From: Thalassospira australica | GTDB lineage: Bacteria; Pseudomonadota; Alphaproteobacteria; Rhodospirillales; Thalassospiraceae | DNA: 64,000 nucleotides | Assembly (NCBI RefSeq): GCF_000763295.1 | Contig: NZ_JRJE01000004.1 | Span: forward strand, 124,001 to 188,000 | Reading direction: 5' to 3' | Part shown: positions 55,943 through 64,000 of the stretch, piece after piece | Layout of the letters: the number at the start of each line of letters is the position of its first letter | Numbering within the stretch: the first letter of the stretch is position 1 | Program-made: the position numbers and the translations under genes | Notes under the pieces: model-generated | Told to the model about the DNA's origin: nothing | Databases searched by the model: none | What the model saw: only the letters and a program-made list of their open reading frames with translations

Positions 55943-56315
55943 CTCAGCAACCCACACAACCATTTTTAGAATTCGGAGTTGAATGAAGCCGCAACAGGTG
56001 CGCCTCATGTTTTTCATATGAGGATTGCGCGCCCACAAACAACAGCGCCACTGGCATTAAAGTTCGACTGAGAACGTGCGACATCAGATCTACCGCGCCC
56101 CGCCAAGGACATCCTTATGTCCAGCAAGGAAAGCCCACGAAACCCTGAGGCAAGATCATGGGTTGACGCGACAGGGCAAAGGGATGTCCCGGCCTACAGG
56201 ATTTGTATTTGGCAGATTTTCAAGGCATTGCGCCACCTGTCCAACGCGCTATGTCGCACTGGACGCCAGGCCTCATCAAAGGCCACAGCAAAGCAAACAA
56301 TGCAAAGCACGCAAG

Positions 56316-56428
56316 AAAAAAGCGGCGGTATAGCACCGCCGCTGAGTTTGGTTGGGACACGAGCAAACTGCAGAAGATTACGTTGTTCCAGGCGCGAAAC
56401 GCGCCCCTGCAAAGAACAACTGTCCACC
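56316..56428 (-). ncRNA. Candidate sigma-54-dependent small RNA
   Basis: No open frame fits here, yet the minus strand has a promoter, a fold and a terminator in order. From about 56428 the transcript reads GGTGGACA, which can pair with TGTCC...ACC near 56355. Inside, GTTGTTC pairs with GAACAAC, enclosing GGCGCG-TTT-CGCGCC. It ends in AGCGGCGGT/ACCGCCGCT followed by six T. Predicted length is about 113 nucleotides. A sigma-54 -24/-12 element lies immediately upstream, with three inverted repeats at 114-165 bases upstream of the start. The terminator separates it from the Cache-chemoreceptor genes downstream. The sequence matches no RNA family I recognise. Confidence 0.55.
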
Positions 56429-56435
56429 ATGACCT

Positions 56436-56454
56436 AAGCAGGAAGCGTGCCAAG
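56436..56454 (-). promoter_or_regulatory. Sigma-54 promoter (-24/-12)
   Basis: On the minus strand TTGGCACGCTTCCTGCTT. The invariant GG (56451-56450) and GC (56439-56438) are separated by exactly ten bases, as required for RpoN. It matches the consensus TGGCACG-N4-TTGCW with one substitution (C for the first T). Predicted start near 56426-56428. Confidence 0.65.
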
Positions 56455-56541
56455 TTTTCAGAAACCAAGAAAGCTTGGGTTTTCGGGCATTCCGAACGCA
56501 CCACTCCTAAAACATTTCAATGAAGTTACAGAAGTTTCGCA

Positions 56542-56593
56542 TTTCAAAATGCAAAGATTGCAAAATGCAAAGAACATTTTTTGCATTTTGCAA
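56542..56593. promoter_or_regulatory. Three TTGCA-N3-TGCAA inverted repeats (probable enhancer sites)
   Basis: Sites at 56542-56554 (one mismatch), 56558-56570 and 56581-56593 (both perfect). They lie 114-165 bases upstream of the predicted sigma-54 start, the usual place for activator-binding enhancers. TTTGCAAA-type sites are also used by short-chain acyl-CoA regulators of the RamB/PccR group, so the binding protein is uncertain. Confidence 0.6.
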
Positions 56594-56638
56594 AACGCGA
56601 ATAATAATTTAGGTTTATCTGTTATTTACGCATCATTG

Positions 56639-57184
56639 TTAGCGTGTCCTGGCGCGTTTTTTCTTACGACTGCTGAAGTTCAGAAGCGCCGGCGCCTTCT
56701 CGATGATTTCTTCAAGAATGGATTTTGCCGTATCAAGATCTTCCTTGGCGGAATCATCTAGTTGGCTGATATAGCGCGGGTCAGAAATCATGCGTTCCGC
56801 TTCGTACAGCGTTCGCAACTCACTTTGGAACATTTCGCGCGCGCCAAGCGGCAGGTTTTCCTTGGCGCTCATGATAAAGAAGAACTTCAGGCTTGTTTTG
56901 ATCACAATGCGCAGCATCAAAACCTGCAACTTGTGAAACTGTTCTTCCAGTTCTTCTTTCTTGGGGTGACTTTCGAGCTTGTTCATGCGCTCCTTGATCA
57001 CCAAAGACAGCGCTTTGAAGTTGTCGACCTCCTCGCGAAACGGGCGATACCCCGTGACATCCGACTTGTCCGCGCTCTTGTCGAGGTTATCTGCCAATGC
57101 AATCAGCCTGCGCGCACGCAATTCCAGCCGGGAAAGAAATTCCTCTACCTCATTTCGATATTTTCGTTGTGCAGCTTGGCTCAT
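56639..57184 (-). CDS. Helical protein of unknown function
   Basis: 181 residues, almost entirely predicted helix with many charged residues (KYRNEVEEFLSRLELRARRLIALADNLD, then EELEEQFHKLQVLMLRI). One moderately hydrophobic stretch near 100 (LKFFFIMSA) is too short for a sure membrane span. The C-terminus is a basic tail (RKKKRARTR). Codon use matches the core genome. No family is recognised. It follows clpA by about 105 bases, with a GC-rich hairpin between. Confidence 0.7.
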   Translation of the reverse strand: MSQAAQRKYRNEVEEFLSRLELRARRLIALADNLDKSADKSDVTGYRPFREEVDNFKALSLVIKERMNKLESHPKKEELEEQFHKLQVLMLRIVIKTSLKFFFIMSAKENLPLGAREMFQSELRTLYEAERMISDPRYISQLDDSAKEDLDTAKSILEEIIEKAPALLNFSSRKKKRARTR

Positions 57185-57210
57185 AATGCTCTGGCGTTTT
57201 TGATATATTT

Positions 57211-57237
57211 GTGCCCGGGAACAGCATCCCCGGGCAC
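57211..57237 (-). terminator. Hairpin after clpA (possible terminator)
   Basis: GTGCCCGGG pairs with CCCGGGCAC over a nine-base loop, 53 bases past clpA. The following bases on the minus strand (AAATATATC) lack a T-run, so termination may be weak and the helical-protein gene may be read from clpSA. Confidence 0.45.
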
Positions 57238-57289
57238 CAATCTATACTGCCAATGATTAACAACAACCCCTAAAGCGGGAGCGAGACTT

Positions 57290-59608
57290 TTACCCCGCCA
57301 TTTCGGGATCTTTTTTCTTCTGCGTCTCGCCGTTCTCTTCATCGGGATAGCGGAAGACAACAGCATCGTCTTCGATATCAACCAACACAGCCCCACCTTT
57401 GGCAAGCTTGCCAAACAGAAGCTCCTCGGCGAGCGGTTTTTTGACGTGTTCCTGAATGACGCGCCCCAAAGGCCGCGCCCCGAAGGCTGCGTCATAACCA
57501 CGTTCCGCCATCCATGCACGCGCCGCTTCGGTCAGCTCAATCGACACGTTACGATCTGCCAGCTGCACTTCAAGCTGCAGGACGAACTTGTCGACAACCA
57601 TCTTGACGACTTCCGGCTTCAGGTTGGCGAACGGAATAACCGCATCCAGGCGGTTGCGGAATTCTGGTGTAAAGGTGCGTTTGATCGCCTCTTCATCTTC
57701 ACCAACCCGCATTTCACGTTTGAACCCGATTGGCGGCTTGGCCATATCCGAAGCACCGGCATTGGTCGTCATGACCAGCACCACATTCCGGAAATCAACC
57801 GTTTTGCCGTTGTTATCGGTCAGCTTGCCGTGATCCATGACCTGCAGCAGAATATTAAACAGATCCGGGTGGGCCTTCTCGATTTCATCAAGCAAAACCA
57901 CCGCATGAGGATGCTGATCCACCGCATCGGTCAAAAGACCGCCCTGATCAAACCCGACATATCCCGGCGGCGCACCAATCAGGCGTGAAACGCTGTGACG
58001 TTCCATATATTCCGACATATCAAAGCGGATGAACTCAATGCCCATAACAGTTGCCAACTGCTTGGTGACCTCGGTCTTGCCGACGCCGGTCGGGCCTGAG
58101 AACAAATAGCTGCCGATCGGTTTCTCGGGCTCCCGCAAACCGGCACGGGCCAATTTAATCGCACTGGCAACGGCTTCGATCGCACCATCCTGACCAAACA
58201 CAACGGTCTTAAGGTCACGTTCAAGATTGGCCAACGCCTTGCGATCATCGGTCGAAACCGATTTTGGTGGAATGCGGGCGATTTTGGCAACGATTTCCTC
58301 GACATCGCGTTTGCCCACGGTGCGCTTGCGCTTGCTTGGCGCCACCAGCATCCGTGACGCACCGACTTCGTCAATCACGTCGATGGCACTATCGGGGCGT
58401 TTGCGATCACTGATATAGCGTGACGCCAATTCAACGGCTGATCGCAGTGCCTCGTTGGTGTATTTGACCTGATGGTGTTCCTCGTAATAAGGCTTGAGCC
58501 CCTTGAGAATCTTGACGGTATCGGCTTCGGATGGCTCATCGACATCGATTTTCTGGAATCGACGCACAAGAGCACGGTCCTTTTCAAAATGCCCACGGAA
58601 TTCCTTGTAGGTCGTCGACCCGATGCACCGAAGCGAACCACTTGCCAGCGCAGGTTTCAACAGGTTGGACGCATCCATTGCCCCACCTGACGTCGCGCCC
58701 GCACCGATCACCGTGTGGATTTCATCAATGAACAGAACAGCACCTTCGTACTCTTCAAGCTCCTTGACCACTGCCTTCAGGCGCTCCTCGAAATCCCCGC
58801 GATAGCGCGTACCGGCAAGAAGCGCGCCCATGTCCAGCGCAAAGATCGTGGCGTTTTCAAGAACTTCCGGCACATCACCGTCATTGATACGGCGCGCAAG
58901 ACCTTCGGCGATGGCTGTTTTACCAACACCGGGATCGCCAACATAAAGCGGATTGTTTTTCGTGCGACGGCACAGAACCTGAATGGTGCGGTCAATCTCG
59001 CTCTGGCGGCCAATCAGCGGATCAATCTTGCCACTCTGGGCTTTGACATTAAGATTGACGCAATAGGCCTTAAGCGCCTCACCCTCTGCCGGACCGGCTT
59101 CTTCGCCCTCTGGCGCCATGCCCGGTGCGGGTTCTTCTTCGGCACCGCGCGGAATCCGGCGCTCATTAAGTTCGGTGGCCTTGGCGATGCCATGAGAGAT
59201 ATAATTTACCGCATCAAGACGGGTCATATCCTGTAGCTGCAGATAGTAGACCGCATGTGATTCCCGCTCGGAAAACAGGGCAACCAGAACATTGGCACCG
59301 GTGACCTCTTCACGGCCCGATGACTGCACATGGATTGCTGCACGCTGTATCACGCGCTGGAAACCCGCTGTTGGCTTGGGATCGACCAGACGGGCACTGA
59401 TCAGCCCGGAAAGTTCGCTATCGGCGAACTCCAGCAAATCAGAACGCAGGCGATCAATATCCACCCGGCATGCCTTGAGCACAGCCAGTGCATCCTGATC
59501 TTCGGTCAAAGACAGCAGTAGATGTTCAAGAGTGGCATATTCGTGCCGACGCTCCGACGCATATGCGAGCGCACGGTGCAGGCTTTCCTCAAGATTGCGC
59601 GATAGCAT
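57290..59608 (-). CDS. clpA: ATP-dependent Clp protease ATPase subunit ClpA
   Basis: ClpA unfolds substrates and feeds them to ClpP. 772 residues. The N-domain ([34 protein letters not shown]) binds ClpS. AAA+ module 1 has [15 protein letters not shown] and [13 protein letters not shown]; module 2 has [16 protein letters not shown] and [13 protein letters not shown]. The absence of a long coiled-coil M-domain separates it from ClpB. The ClpP-binding IGF-type loop is expected near FVNR in module 2. It is the second gene of clpS-clpA, with only three bases between. Confidence 0.97.
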   Translation of the reverse strand: MLSRNLEESLHRALAYASERRHEYATLEHLLLSLTEDQDALAVLKACRVDIDRLRSDLLEFADSELSGLISARLVDPKPTAGFQRVIQRAAIHVQSSGREEVTGANVLVALFSERESHAVYYLQLQDMTRLDAVNYISHGIAKATELNERRIPRGAEEEPAPGMAPEGEEAGPAEGEALKAYCVNLNVKAQSGKIDPLIGRQSEIDRTIQVLCRRTKNNPLYVGDPGVGKTAIAEGLARRINDGDVPEVLENATIFALDMGALLAGTRYRGDFEERLKAVVKELEEYEGAVLFIDEIHTVIGAGATSGGAMDASNLLKPALASGSLRCIGSTTYKEFRGHFEKDRALVRRFQKIDVDEPSEADTVKILKGLKPYYEEHHQVKYTNEALRSAVELASRYISDRKRPDSAIDVIDEVGASRMLVAPSKRKRTVGKRDVEEIVAKIARIPPKSVSTDDRKALANLERDLKTVVFGQDGAIEAVASAIKLARAGLREPEKPIGSYLFSGPTGVGKTEVTKQLATVMGIEFIRFDMSEYMERHSVSRLIGAPPGYVGFDQGGLLTDAVDQHPHAVVLLDEIEKAHPDLFNILLQVMDHGKLTDNNGKTVDFRNVVLVMTTNAGASDMAKPPIGFKREMRVGEDEEAIKRTFTPEFRNRLDAVIPFANLKPEVVKMVVDKFVLQLEVQLADRNVSIELTEAARAWMAERGYDAAFGARPLGRVIQEHVKKPLAEELLFGKLAKGGAVLVDIEDDAVVFRYPDEENGETQKKKDPEMAG

Positions 59609-59611
59609 ATG

Positions 59612-59938
59612 TCACTCCTTCTCTAAGGTACACTGCAGCGGATGCTGATTCTGGCGGGCCAGGTCCATGACCTGATTAACCTTGGTCTCTGCTATTTCAT
59701 ATGTGAACACACCACACACTCCGACACCCTTGCGGTGTACCTGAAGCATGATTTCGGTGGCTTCTTCGCGACCCTTTTCAAAAAACCGTTCCAGCACGTG
59801 AACGACGAATTCCATTGGTGTGTAGTCGTCATTGAGCAACAGCACCTTATACATGGACGGCTTTTTCGTCTTGGGCCGTGTCTTTGTTACGATCCCCGTA
59901 TTCGGCAGATCAGTGCCGTCATTATCCTGTTCAGTCAT
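59612..59938 (-). CDS. clpS: ClpA adaptor protein ClpS
   Basis: ClpS recognises N-terminal Leu, Phe, Tyr or Trp and delivers such N-degron proteins to ClpAP. 108 residues. A flexible N-terminus is followed by the conserved core [24 protein letters not shown]. The N-degron pocket residues are in [12 protein letters not shown], with [19 protein letters not shown] after. It is three bases upstream of clpA and co-transcribed with it. The aat gene at 49544 makes substrates for this adaptor. Confidence 0.96.
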   Translation of the reverse strand: MTEQDNDGTDLPNTGIVTKTRPKTKKPSMYKVLLLNDDYTPMEFVVHVLERFFEKGREEATEIMLQVHRKGVGVCGVFTYEIAETKVNQVMDLARQNQHPLQCTLEKE

Positions 59939-60185
59939 CGTCTATTTACCGGAATCCTTTTCCTGCATGAACTCCATGATAGGTCATTGCCAAACTCTTT
60001 CAAAGTCCGCAGCGCGGTTTGTTCCAAGAATTCATTGTGCAACCGTGTTTGATTTATTGTCCATCTTCAATTCATTTAGGCTGAGAATAACGCGCTGCAA
60101 GATCAACACATAAACTTCATCGTGATCAGCAGTGCACAACGCCCGAAAACAGCTGCACAGCATTCTCATTTAAGAAAAACGCACG

Positions 60186-60218
60186 AAAAAGCGGGCATGA
60201 ACCACCGCCATGCCCGCT
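60186..60218 (-). terminator. Phasin gene terminator
   Basis: On the minus strand AGCGGGCATG pairs with CATGCCCGCT and is followed by TTTT. It lies 40 bases past the phasin stop codon. The remaining gap to clpS (59939-60185) shows no gene. Confidence 0.85.
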
Positions 60219-60257
60219 CCGACTTCCAGACCAGATTTTATAAATCACGCCCGCACA

Positions 60258-61688
60258 TCACTTCATTGTGACATTCGCCGCCTTGCTGATCGCCTTAAGT
60301 CCGTCGGCCAGTGCCGAAAACATAATTTCTTGCACTTTCTCGCCCTCGGCCATGCTGCTGGCATAATAGCGGTTGAAAATACGCGCATTAACGTCCTGCA
60401 ATTCGGCAAGGCTTTCAACTTTCAGCAGTTGATCAATATCATCCTGCGAGGCGTCAAATTCCTTTTGGATCCAGCTTGATAGCTCGGAGCCGATCCCACC
60501 GGTTTTTTCAAACATTTCCATGGTGGCCTGCATTGCTTCCTCAAAACCTTTCTTCTGGGTATCAAGAAGCTCTTCATACTGTGCTGCCACCCGTGACCCG
60601 GCACCAGAAAAGACATCCGACTGCCCGGTCATGGTTTCAAAGATCTTGCCAAACGCCTCGTTTGCGACAGAAACGCTATCTTCAAGCGCATCGTTTCCGG
60701 CAACAACCATGGCTTCGACCTCTGGGGTTTTCCAAAGTTCAAAATAGGGTGTCATTGCAGAGCCATCCATAAACATTGCCCCGAAACCAAATACATCCGC
60801 CTCTTTGGCGGCAGACTTTGGGGTTGGTTCAGGCGCAGGTTTGGACGCCTCGGCAGCCACCTTCGGGGCTGAGGCCGGTTTTGGCTCTGCACTCGGCTTA
60901 GGTGCTGCTGGCGCAGGCGTTGCTGCTTTGGATGCTGCCTTGGCTGGTGCGCTGGTGGGCGCCTCACTTTTGGACACGCTCTTTGGCGCACTGGTTGGTG
61001 CACTGGCTTTCGGGGCAGATGCCATTTTGGATGCTTCAGCAGCCGGCGCTGCGGCTGCCTTTCGGGGTGCCGACTTTGCCGGGGTTGATTTCTTTGGCGC
61101 GGTGGACGCGGCCGTCGGTTTGGTTGCCGCGGATTTACTTTTCGTGCTCACGGTACTGACCTCTTCAGTTTTGGGGGAGGATGCTGCAGAGCTGGCTGAT
61201 CGGTTGGCTTTTGATGCCACGACGCCTGTCGTCCGCTTGGGTTTGGAAACCGGCTTTGGTAATGCGGCTGCATCCGTTTGGGCCGGTTTCGCAGCATCGC
61301 CTTTCGCATCTTCGCTGACAGATGGCGGCTTTGGCGCAGTGATGCCGCCCGTGGGGGCCGTAACGCCCTGATCAGCGGATATGCTATTTTCTGCCATATC
61401 ACTGGTTGCAGCTGTTTCGCTTGAAACTTTGGATTTGTCGGCAAACGCAGACGCTGCTGTTGATTGCTCAGATTTTGCCGTCACGGGGGTCTTGGCTGCG
61501 GCCTCGATCTCGGACGATGTCATCACCTTCCGCTTGGCAGGCGAGGTCTGAGATACCGGTTGAGAAGCTCTTGAGAGCGCTGTCGCGCCCCGACCTTCCG
61601 CGCCATTAGAGGATTTCGCGGCCGGCTTTACCTTCGCTGAAGGCTTTCTTGCCGGTTTCCCGGAAGTTTTTTGCCTGGAAACAGCCAT
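60258..61688 (-). CDS. Phasin with long histone-like N-terminal extension
   Basis: Phasins coat polyhydroxyalkanoate granules. The phasin domain is C-terminal, about residues 300-476 (FELWKTPEVEAMVVAGNDALEDSVSVANEAFGKIFETM, then AQYEELLDTQKKGFEEAMQATMEMFEK). Residues 1-295 are an Ala/Lys/Pro/Ser-rich low-complexity segment (GKPARKPSAKVKPAAKSS, SKPKRTTGVVASKANRS), like histone H1 tails. In Pseudomonas PhaF such a tail is C-terminal and binds DNA to segregate granules; here the order is reversed. The start has GGAGG nine bases upstream. A promoter with a PhaR-like site is upstream. Confidence 0.85.
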   Translation of the reverse strand: MAVSRQKTSGKPARKPSAKVKPAAKSSNGAEGRGATALSRASQPVSQTSPAKRKVMTSSEIEAAAKTPVTAKSEQSTAASAFADKSKVSSETAATSDMAENSISADQGVTAPTGGITAPKPPSVSEDAKGDAAKPAQTDAAALPKPVSKPKRTTGVVASKANRSASSAASSPKTEEVSTVSTKSKSAATKPTAASTAPKKSTPAKSAPRKAAAAPAAEASKMASAPKASAPTSAPKSVSKSEAPTSAPAKAASKAATPAPAAPKPSAEPKPASAPKVAAEASKPAPEPTPKSAAKEADVFGFGAMFMDGSAMTPYFELWKTPEVEAMVVAGNDALEDSVSVANEAFGKIFETMTGQSDVFSGAGSRVAAQYEELLDTQKKGFEEAMQATMEMFEKTGGIGSELSSWIQKEFDASQDDIDQLLKVESLAELQDVNARIFNRYYASSMAEGEKVQEIMFSALADGLKAISKAANVTMK

Positions 61689-61730
61689 TGCCTTGCCCTC
61701 CTGATCGCCGGAAACGAAGCCCCAGCATGA

Positions 61731-61776
61731 TGCTGCATTGCAACATAACCCTAGATGGAAAGCGCCTCACAGTCAA
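61731..61776 (-). promoter_or_regulatory. Phasin promoter with a possible PhaR-like site
   Basis: On the minus strand -35 TTGACT (61776-61771), 17 bases, then -10 TAGGGT (61753-61748). Just downstream, over the start point, is TTGCAATGCAGCA (61743-61731), a TGC/GCA-symmetric sequence like the sites of PhaR, which releases DNA when PHA granules form. The PhaR match is suggestive only. Confidence 0.45.
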
Positions 61777-61972
61777 GTTCAGTTTAGTGACATTTCCGGC
61801 ACAAACCGCATCAAACTTATCGCAGAAAACGGGTGATTTTTGGTAACATGCAGAAACCCATAGCGCGAACAACGCACTAGCCTTGCAACTTTGTCGCAAC
61901 GCAACAATTTTGGACGAGACGACGTCGCTTTAATGGCATCGCCGTCCCGTTCATTTGTGTTGTAGCCGACCG

Positions 61973-62722
61973 TTAGCGGAGCATATTGCCACGCACTGTT
62001 CGATAAAAATCACGAGAGTCGCTGTTTTGGGAATAGTGCAGTTGCGCGGCACCTTGCGAGCGCGCATTTTCGGCTGCTGGCGGCACTGGCAATTCACTTT
62101 CAACGGACGACAGGCTGGCCAGAACACCCGGGAAATCCAAGGCACGGAGATCATCAACACCTGACATCCATGCCGCAAGGGTTACATTGCCCGAAGAACA
62201 ACCAATCGCGACCCAGTAGTAATCATCGGAATACAAACGCAAACCATCACGTTTCTGGGCACCAAAGCCTTCGGCCTGAAGCGCATCAGTGATGGCAAGG
62301 TAAGACGCACGGTCAATTACGTCGACAGCTTCCTCCCCGCCGAACGCGCCGAGCGGTGCACGCACCTCAACGTTGATGTCCTTGACTTGCAGCGGCCCAA
62401 AGACGCGCGTGGTGAGGTCAAATTCCTCAAAACCAGCATGCGACGTTAATTCAAAAACCCGCACTTCATCATAGTATACAGCATTGTAAGTGATGCGAAT
62501 CCGCCCCTCTGCATCACCAGCCGAGCACGCCTGACGAAGATCGTCCGCATTCAAATAAGAAAACCAGGATGCCTTTCGGGTTAACGGATTGCGCACATCA
62601 TTTGTTTGCGTAAATGTGCAACCGGCAACGCTTGTTGCAACAAGTGCAACCACCGCCGATCCAATCAAATTGCGGCGGCGCACACCGGAGTTGGTGTGAA
62701 CTGAAGCGTTTTTTTTAAACAT
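61973..62722 (-). CDS. Lipoprotein of unknown function
   Basis: 249 residues from the ATG at 62722, with GAGGATCGA upstream. The signal is RRRNLIGSAVVALVATSVAGCTF, with twin-arginine-like RRR and lipobox SVAGC. The mature protein is beta-rich (RIRITYNAVYYDEVRVFELTS, then YYWVAIGCSSGNVTLAAWM). The C-terminal 35 residues are polar and Ser/Gln-rich. No family is recognised. Divergent from the carboxypeptidase gene at 62936, with about 210 bases between. The 284 bases before the phasin start show only the phasin promoter. Confidence 0.75.
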   Translation of the reverse strand: MFKKNASVHTNSGVRRRNLIGSAVVALVATSVAGCTFTQTNDVRNPLTRKASWFSYLNADDLRQACSAGDAEGRIRITYNAVYYDEVRVFELTSHAGFEEFDLTTRVFGPLQVKDINVEVRAPLGAFGGEEAVDVIDRASYLAITDALQAEGFGAQKRDGLRLYSDDYYWVAIGCSSGNVTLAAWMSGVDDLRALDFPGVLASLSSVESELPVPPAAENARSQGAAQLHYSQNSDSRDFYRTVRGNMLR

Positions 62723-62935
62723 TCGATCCTCGATTTTTTGCTGATCTGGAGATATAAAAGTTAATCTCGCGCATAAAAATGGCCTTCTCAAGGCTCAAAT
62801 GAGGGTCATCAAAATTGATGCTCTTAAACATTTGTTTAAGGCTGCGATGCGAGAGTGAAACTGATTAGTTCTTGGGGAACCCAGAAAGCCGAGCCCTGTA
62901 TAATGCGTTCAATGACCCCTTTCGGGCCTAATGCA

Positions 62936-64000
62936 ATGGCCAAATCTCAGTCTGTGCCGCGCAATAGTTGGATGCGGGGCATTGTGTCTGTGTTTTTGTG
63001 CCTGATTGCCATCGTCTCATTCACTGTTTTGGTTCCGTCACTTGCAAGTGCGCGCACCTACACGGCGATGATCATTGATGCTGACACCGGCAAGACGCTG
63101 CATGAATATCGCCCCGATCACAAAGTTTATCCAGCATCCCTTACAAAAATCATGACCCTTTACATGGTTTTTGATGCGCTTGAGCGTGGCAAGATATCGC
63201 TTTCGACTCGCATGAAGGTTTCCAAGCGCGCCTGGGGACAGGCCCCTTCCAAATTGGGCCTGAAGCCCGGTGAAACAATTTCGGTCAAAGACGCAATTCT
63301 CGCACTGGTCACCAAATCGGCGAACGATGTTGCTGTTGTCGTCGCAGAACATCTTGGTGGAACGGAAATCAAGTTTGCACAGATGATGACGACCGAAGCG
63401 CGCCGCATCGGCATGTCTCGGACAACTTTCCGCAATGCATCGGGTCTCCCCAACCGCGGCCAAATGACCACCGCACGTGACATGATCACGATGGCCGTCG
63501 CTTTGCGCAAAAATTACGGTAAATATTACCATTATTTCGCGACCCAGAAGTTCCGCTTTGGCAACCGTACCTATGGCAACCACAACAACCTTTTGGCGTC
63601 CTATTACGGTACCGACGGGATCAAAACCGGCTATATCAACGCATCGGGCTTTAACCTTGTCGCGTCGGTCAACCGCAACGGAAAGCGCCTGATTGGCGTG
63701 GTATTTGGTGGTCGCACGGCACGTACCCGTGACGCACAGATGAAAAAAATTCTTGATCAGGCCTATGTCAAACTGATCAAGGAAGGTGAGATTATTGTTC
63801 CGCGCCCACGTATCAGCCCGGAAGACAAAATTCTTCCAGCCGATGCACAGCTTCTGATCGCCAAGCGCAACAGCCTTCGCGAAGCCGAACAACCCGGGCG
63901 TATTGATACCCAAACAATAGTGACCCGCATGAAACCTGAAAACACCGCCGGATGGGGCATTCAGGTTGGGGCATTTAGCGATCAGCGTCGCGCACAGGAA
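62936..64000 (+). CDS. D-alanyl-D-alanine carboxypeptidase with SPOR domain (3' end outside window)
   Basis: An S11-family penicillin-binding protein that trims the terminal D-Ala of murein peptides in the periplasm. The frame runs to the window edge without a stop. A signal peptide (VFLCLIAIVSFTVLVPSLASA) is followed by AMIIDADTGKTLHEYRPD. Motifs: SLTK in YPASLTKIMTLY (nucleophile Ser), SAN in TKSANDVAVVVAEHLGG, and KTG in GTDGIKTGYINASGFNL. At the right edge, GWGIQVGAFSDQRRAQE begins a SPOR domain, which binds denuded septal murein. The start may be the ATG at 62936, or in-frame ATGs at 62912 or 62903. A -10 TATAAT lies at 62899-62904, making the latest start most likely. Confidence 0.92.
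   Translation, partial: MAKSQSVPRNSWMRGIVSVFLCLIAIVSFTVLVPSLASARTYTAMIIDADTGKTLHEYRPDHKVYPASLTKIMTLYMVFDALERGKISLSTRMKVSKRAWGQAPSKLGLKPGETISVKDAILALVTKSANDVAVVVAEHLGGTEIKFAQMMTTEARRIGMSRTTFRNASGLPNRGQMTTARDMITMAVALRKNYGKYYHYFATQKFRFGNRTYGNHNNLLASYYGTDGIKTGYINASGFNLVASVNRNGKRLIGVVFGGRTARTRDAQMKKILDQAYVKLIKEGEIIVPRPRISPEDKILPADAQLLIAKRNSLREAEQPGRIDTQTIVTRMKPENTAGWGIQVGAFSDQRRAQE

Noticed and set aside
56194..56523. Several overlapping frames of 78-106 residues in the gap before the Cache-like gene
   Set aside because: They overlap each other on both strands, lack ribosome sites and family resemblance, and coincide with the RNA promoter, fold and terminator described here.
1..64000. CRISPR arrays, complete insertion sequences, prophage genes and rRNA
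   Set aside because: I looked for regularly spaced repeats, transposase or phage signatures and rRNA landmarks and saw none in the window.

Overview
The window is chromosomal DNA of an alphaproteobacterium. Gene content and order (iscR-type ISC cluster, tyrS beside a YhdP/AsmA-like gene and glnE, amiC-mrcA-prfB, aroQ-accB-accC, clpS-clpA, phasin) fit the Rhodospirillales, and the protein sequences look Thalassospira-like. The genus is an inference from memory; no search was run. Most of the window is dense core genome. Coding sequence is moderately GC-rich and genes often end in strong palindromic terminators.

Layout. 1-1990: AT-richer accessory DNA on the 3' side of an elongator tRNA-Met gene, with the tail of a HicB-type antitoxin, short direct repeats and a conserved protein of unknown function. 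2254-4301: mnmA (tRNA 2-thiolation) and tenA (thiamin salvage), the latter between two REP-like elements. 4336-12674: one long leftward operon, cysE-iscR-nifS-like-iscS-iscU-iscA-hscB-hscA-fdx-iscX, preceded by a promoter overlapping a good match to the IscR type 1 box and closed by a terminator. It couples cysteine synthesis to Fe-S cluster assembly. MnmA (tRNA thiolation) and ThiSG (thiazole) probably draw sulfur from the same desulfurases.

12778-31112: a small hydrolase, anmK, tyrS, a 1172-residue YhdP-like envelope protein, glnE, bcp, a phosphorelay-like protein without phosphoacceptor residues, a DUF455 ferritin-like protein, adhP, a DNA alkylation repair pair (ada-alkA fusion plus ogt), a cytidine deaminase-fold protein, and prfB with a programmed +1 frameshift. 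31284-36466: mrcA and amiC, separated by about 1.15 kb that carries a lipoprotein gene and is bounded by a second, decayed copy of the amiC 3' end. 37119-50721: rne with a long leader, an aminotransferase, a gamma-glutamyltransferase homologue that has lost its catalytic threonine, a periplasmic group (M48 protease, lipoprotein, DsbA/ScsC-like), a thiS-thiG fusion, an aroQ pseudogene in front of accBC, aat and a GNAT gene.

50820-64000: serA, a DUF482 acyltransferase, a chemoreceptor paired with a secreted Cache-like protein, an intergenic region with a sigma-54 promoter, three upstream inverted repeats and a folded transcript ending in a terminator (a candidate new small RNA), a helical protein of unknown function, clpA-clpS, a phasin with an unusual histone-like N-terminus, a lipoprotein, and the start of a D-Ala-D-Ala carboxypeptidase running off the right edge.

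The most novel-looking elements are the sigma-54 small-RNA locus (56316-56593), the duplicated amiC end with its lipoprotein cargo (33979-35247), the aroQ pseudogene (47108-47518) and the cysE-led, IscR-controlled isc operon.
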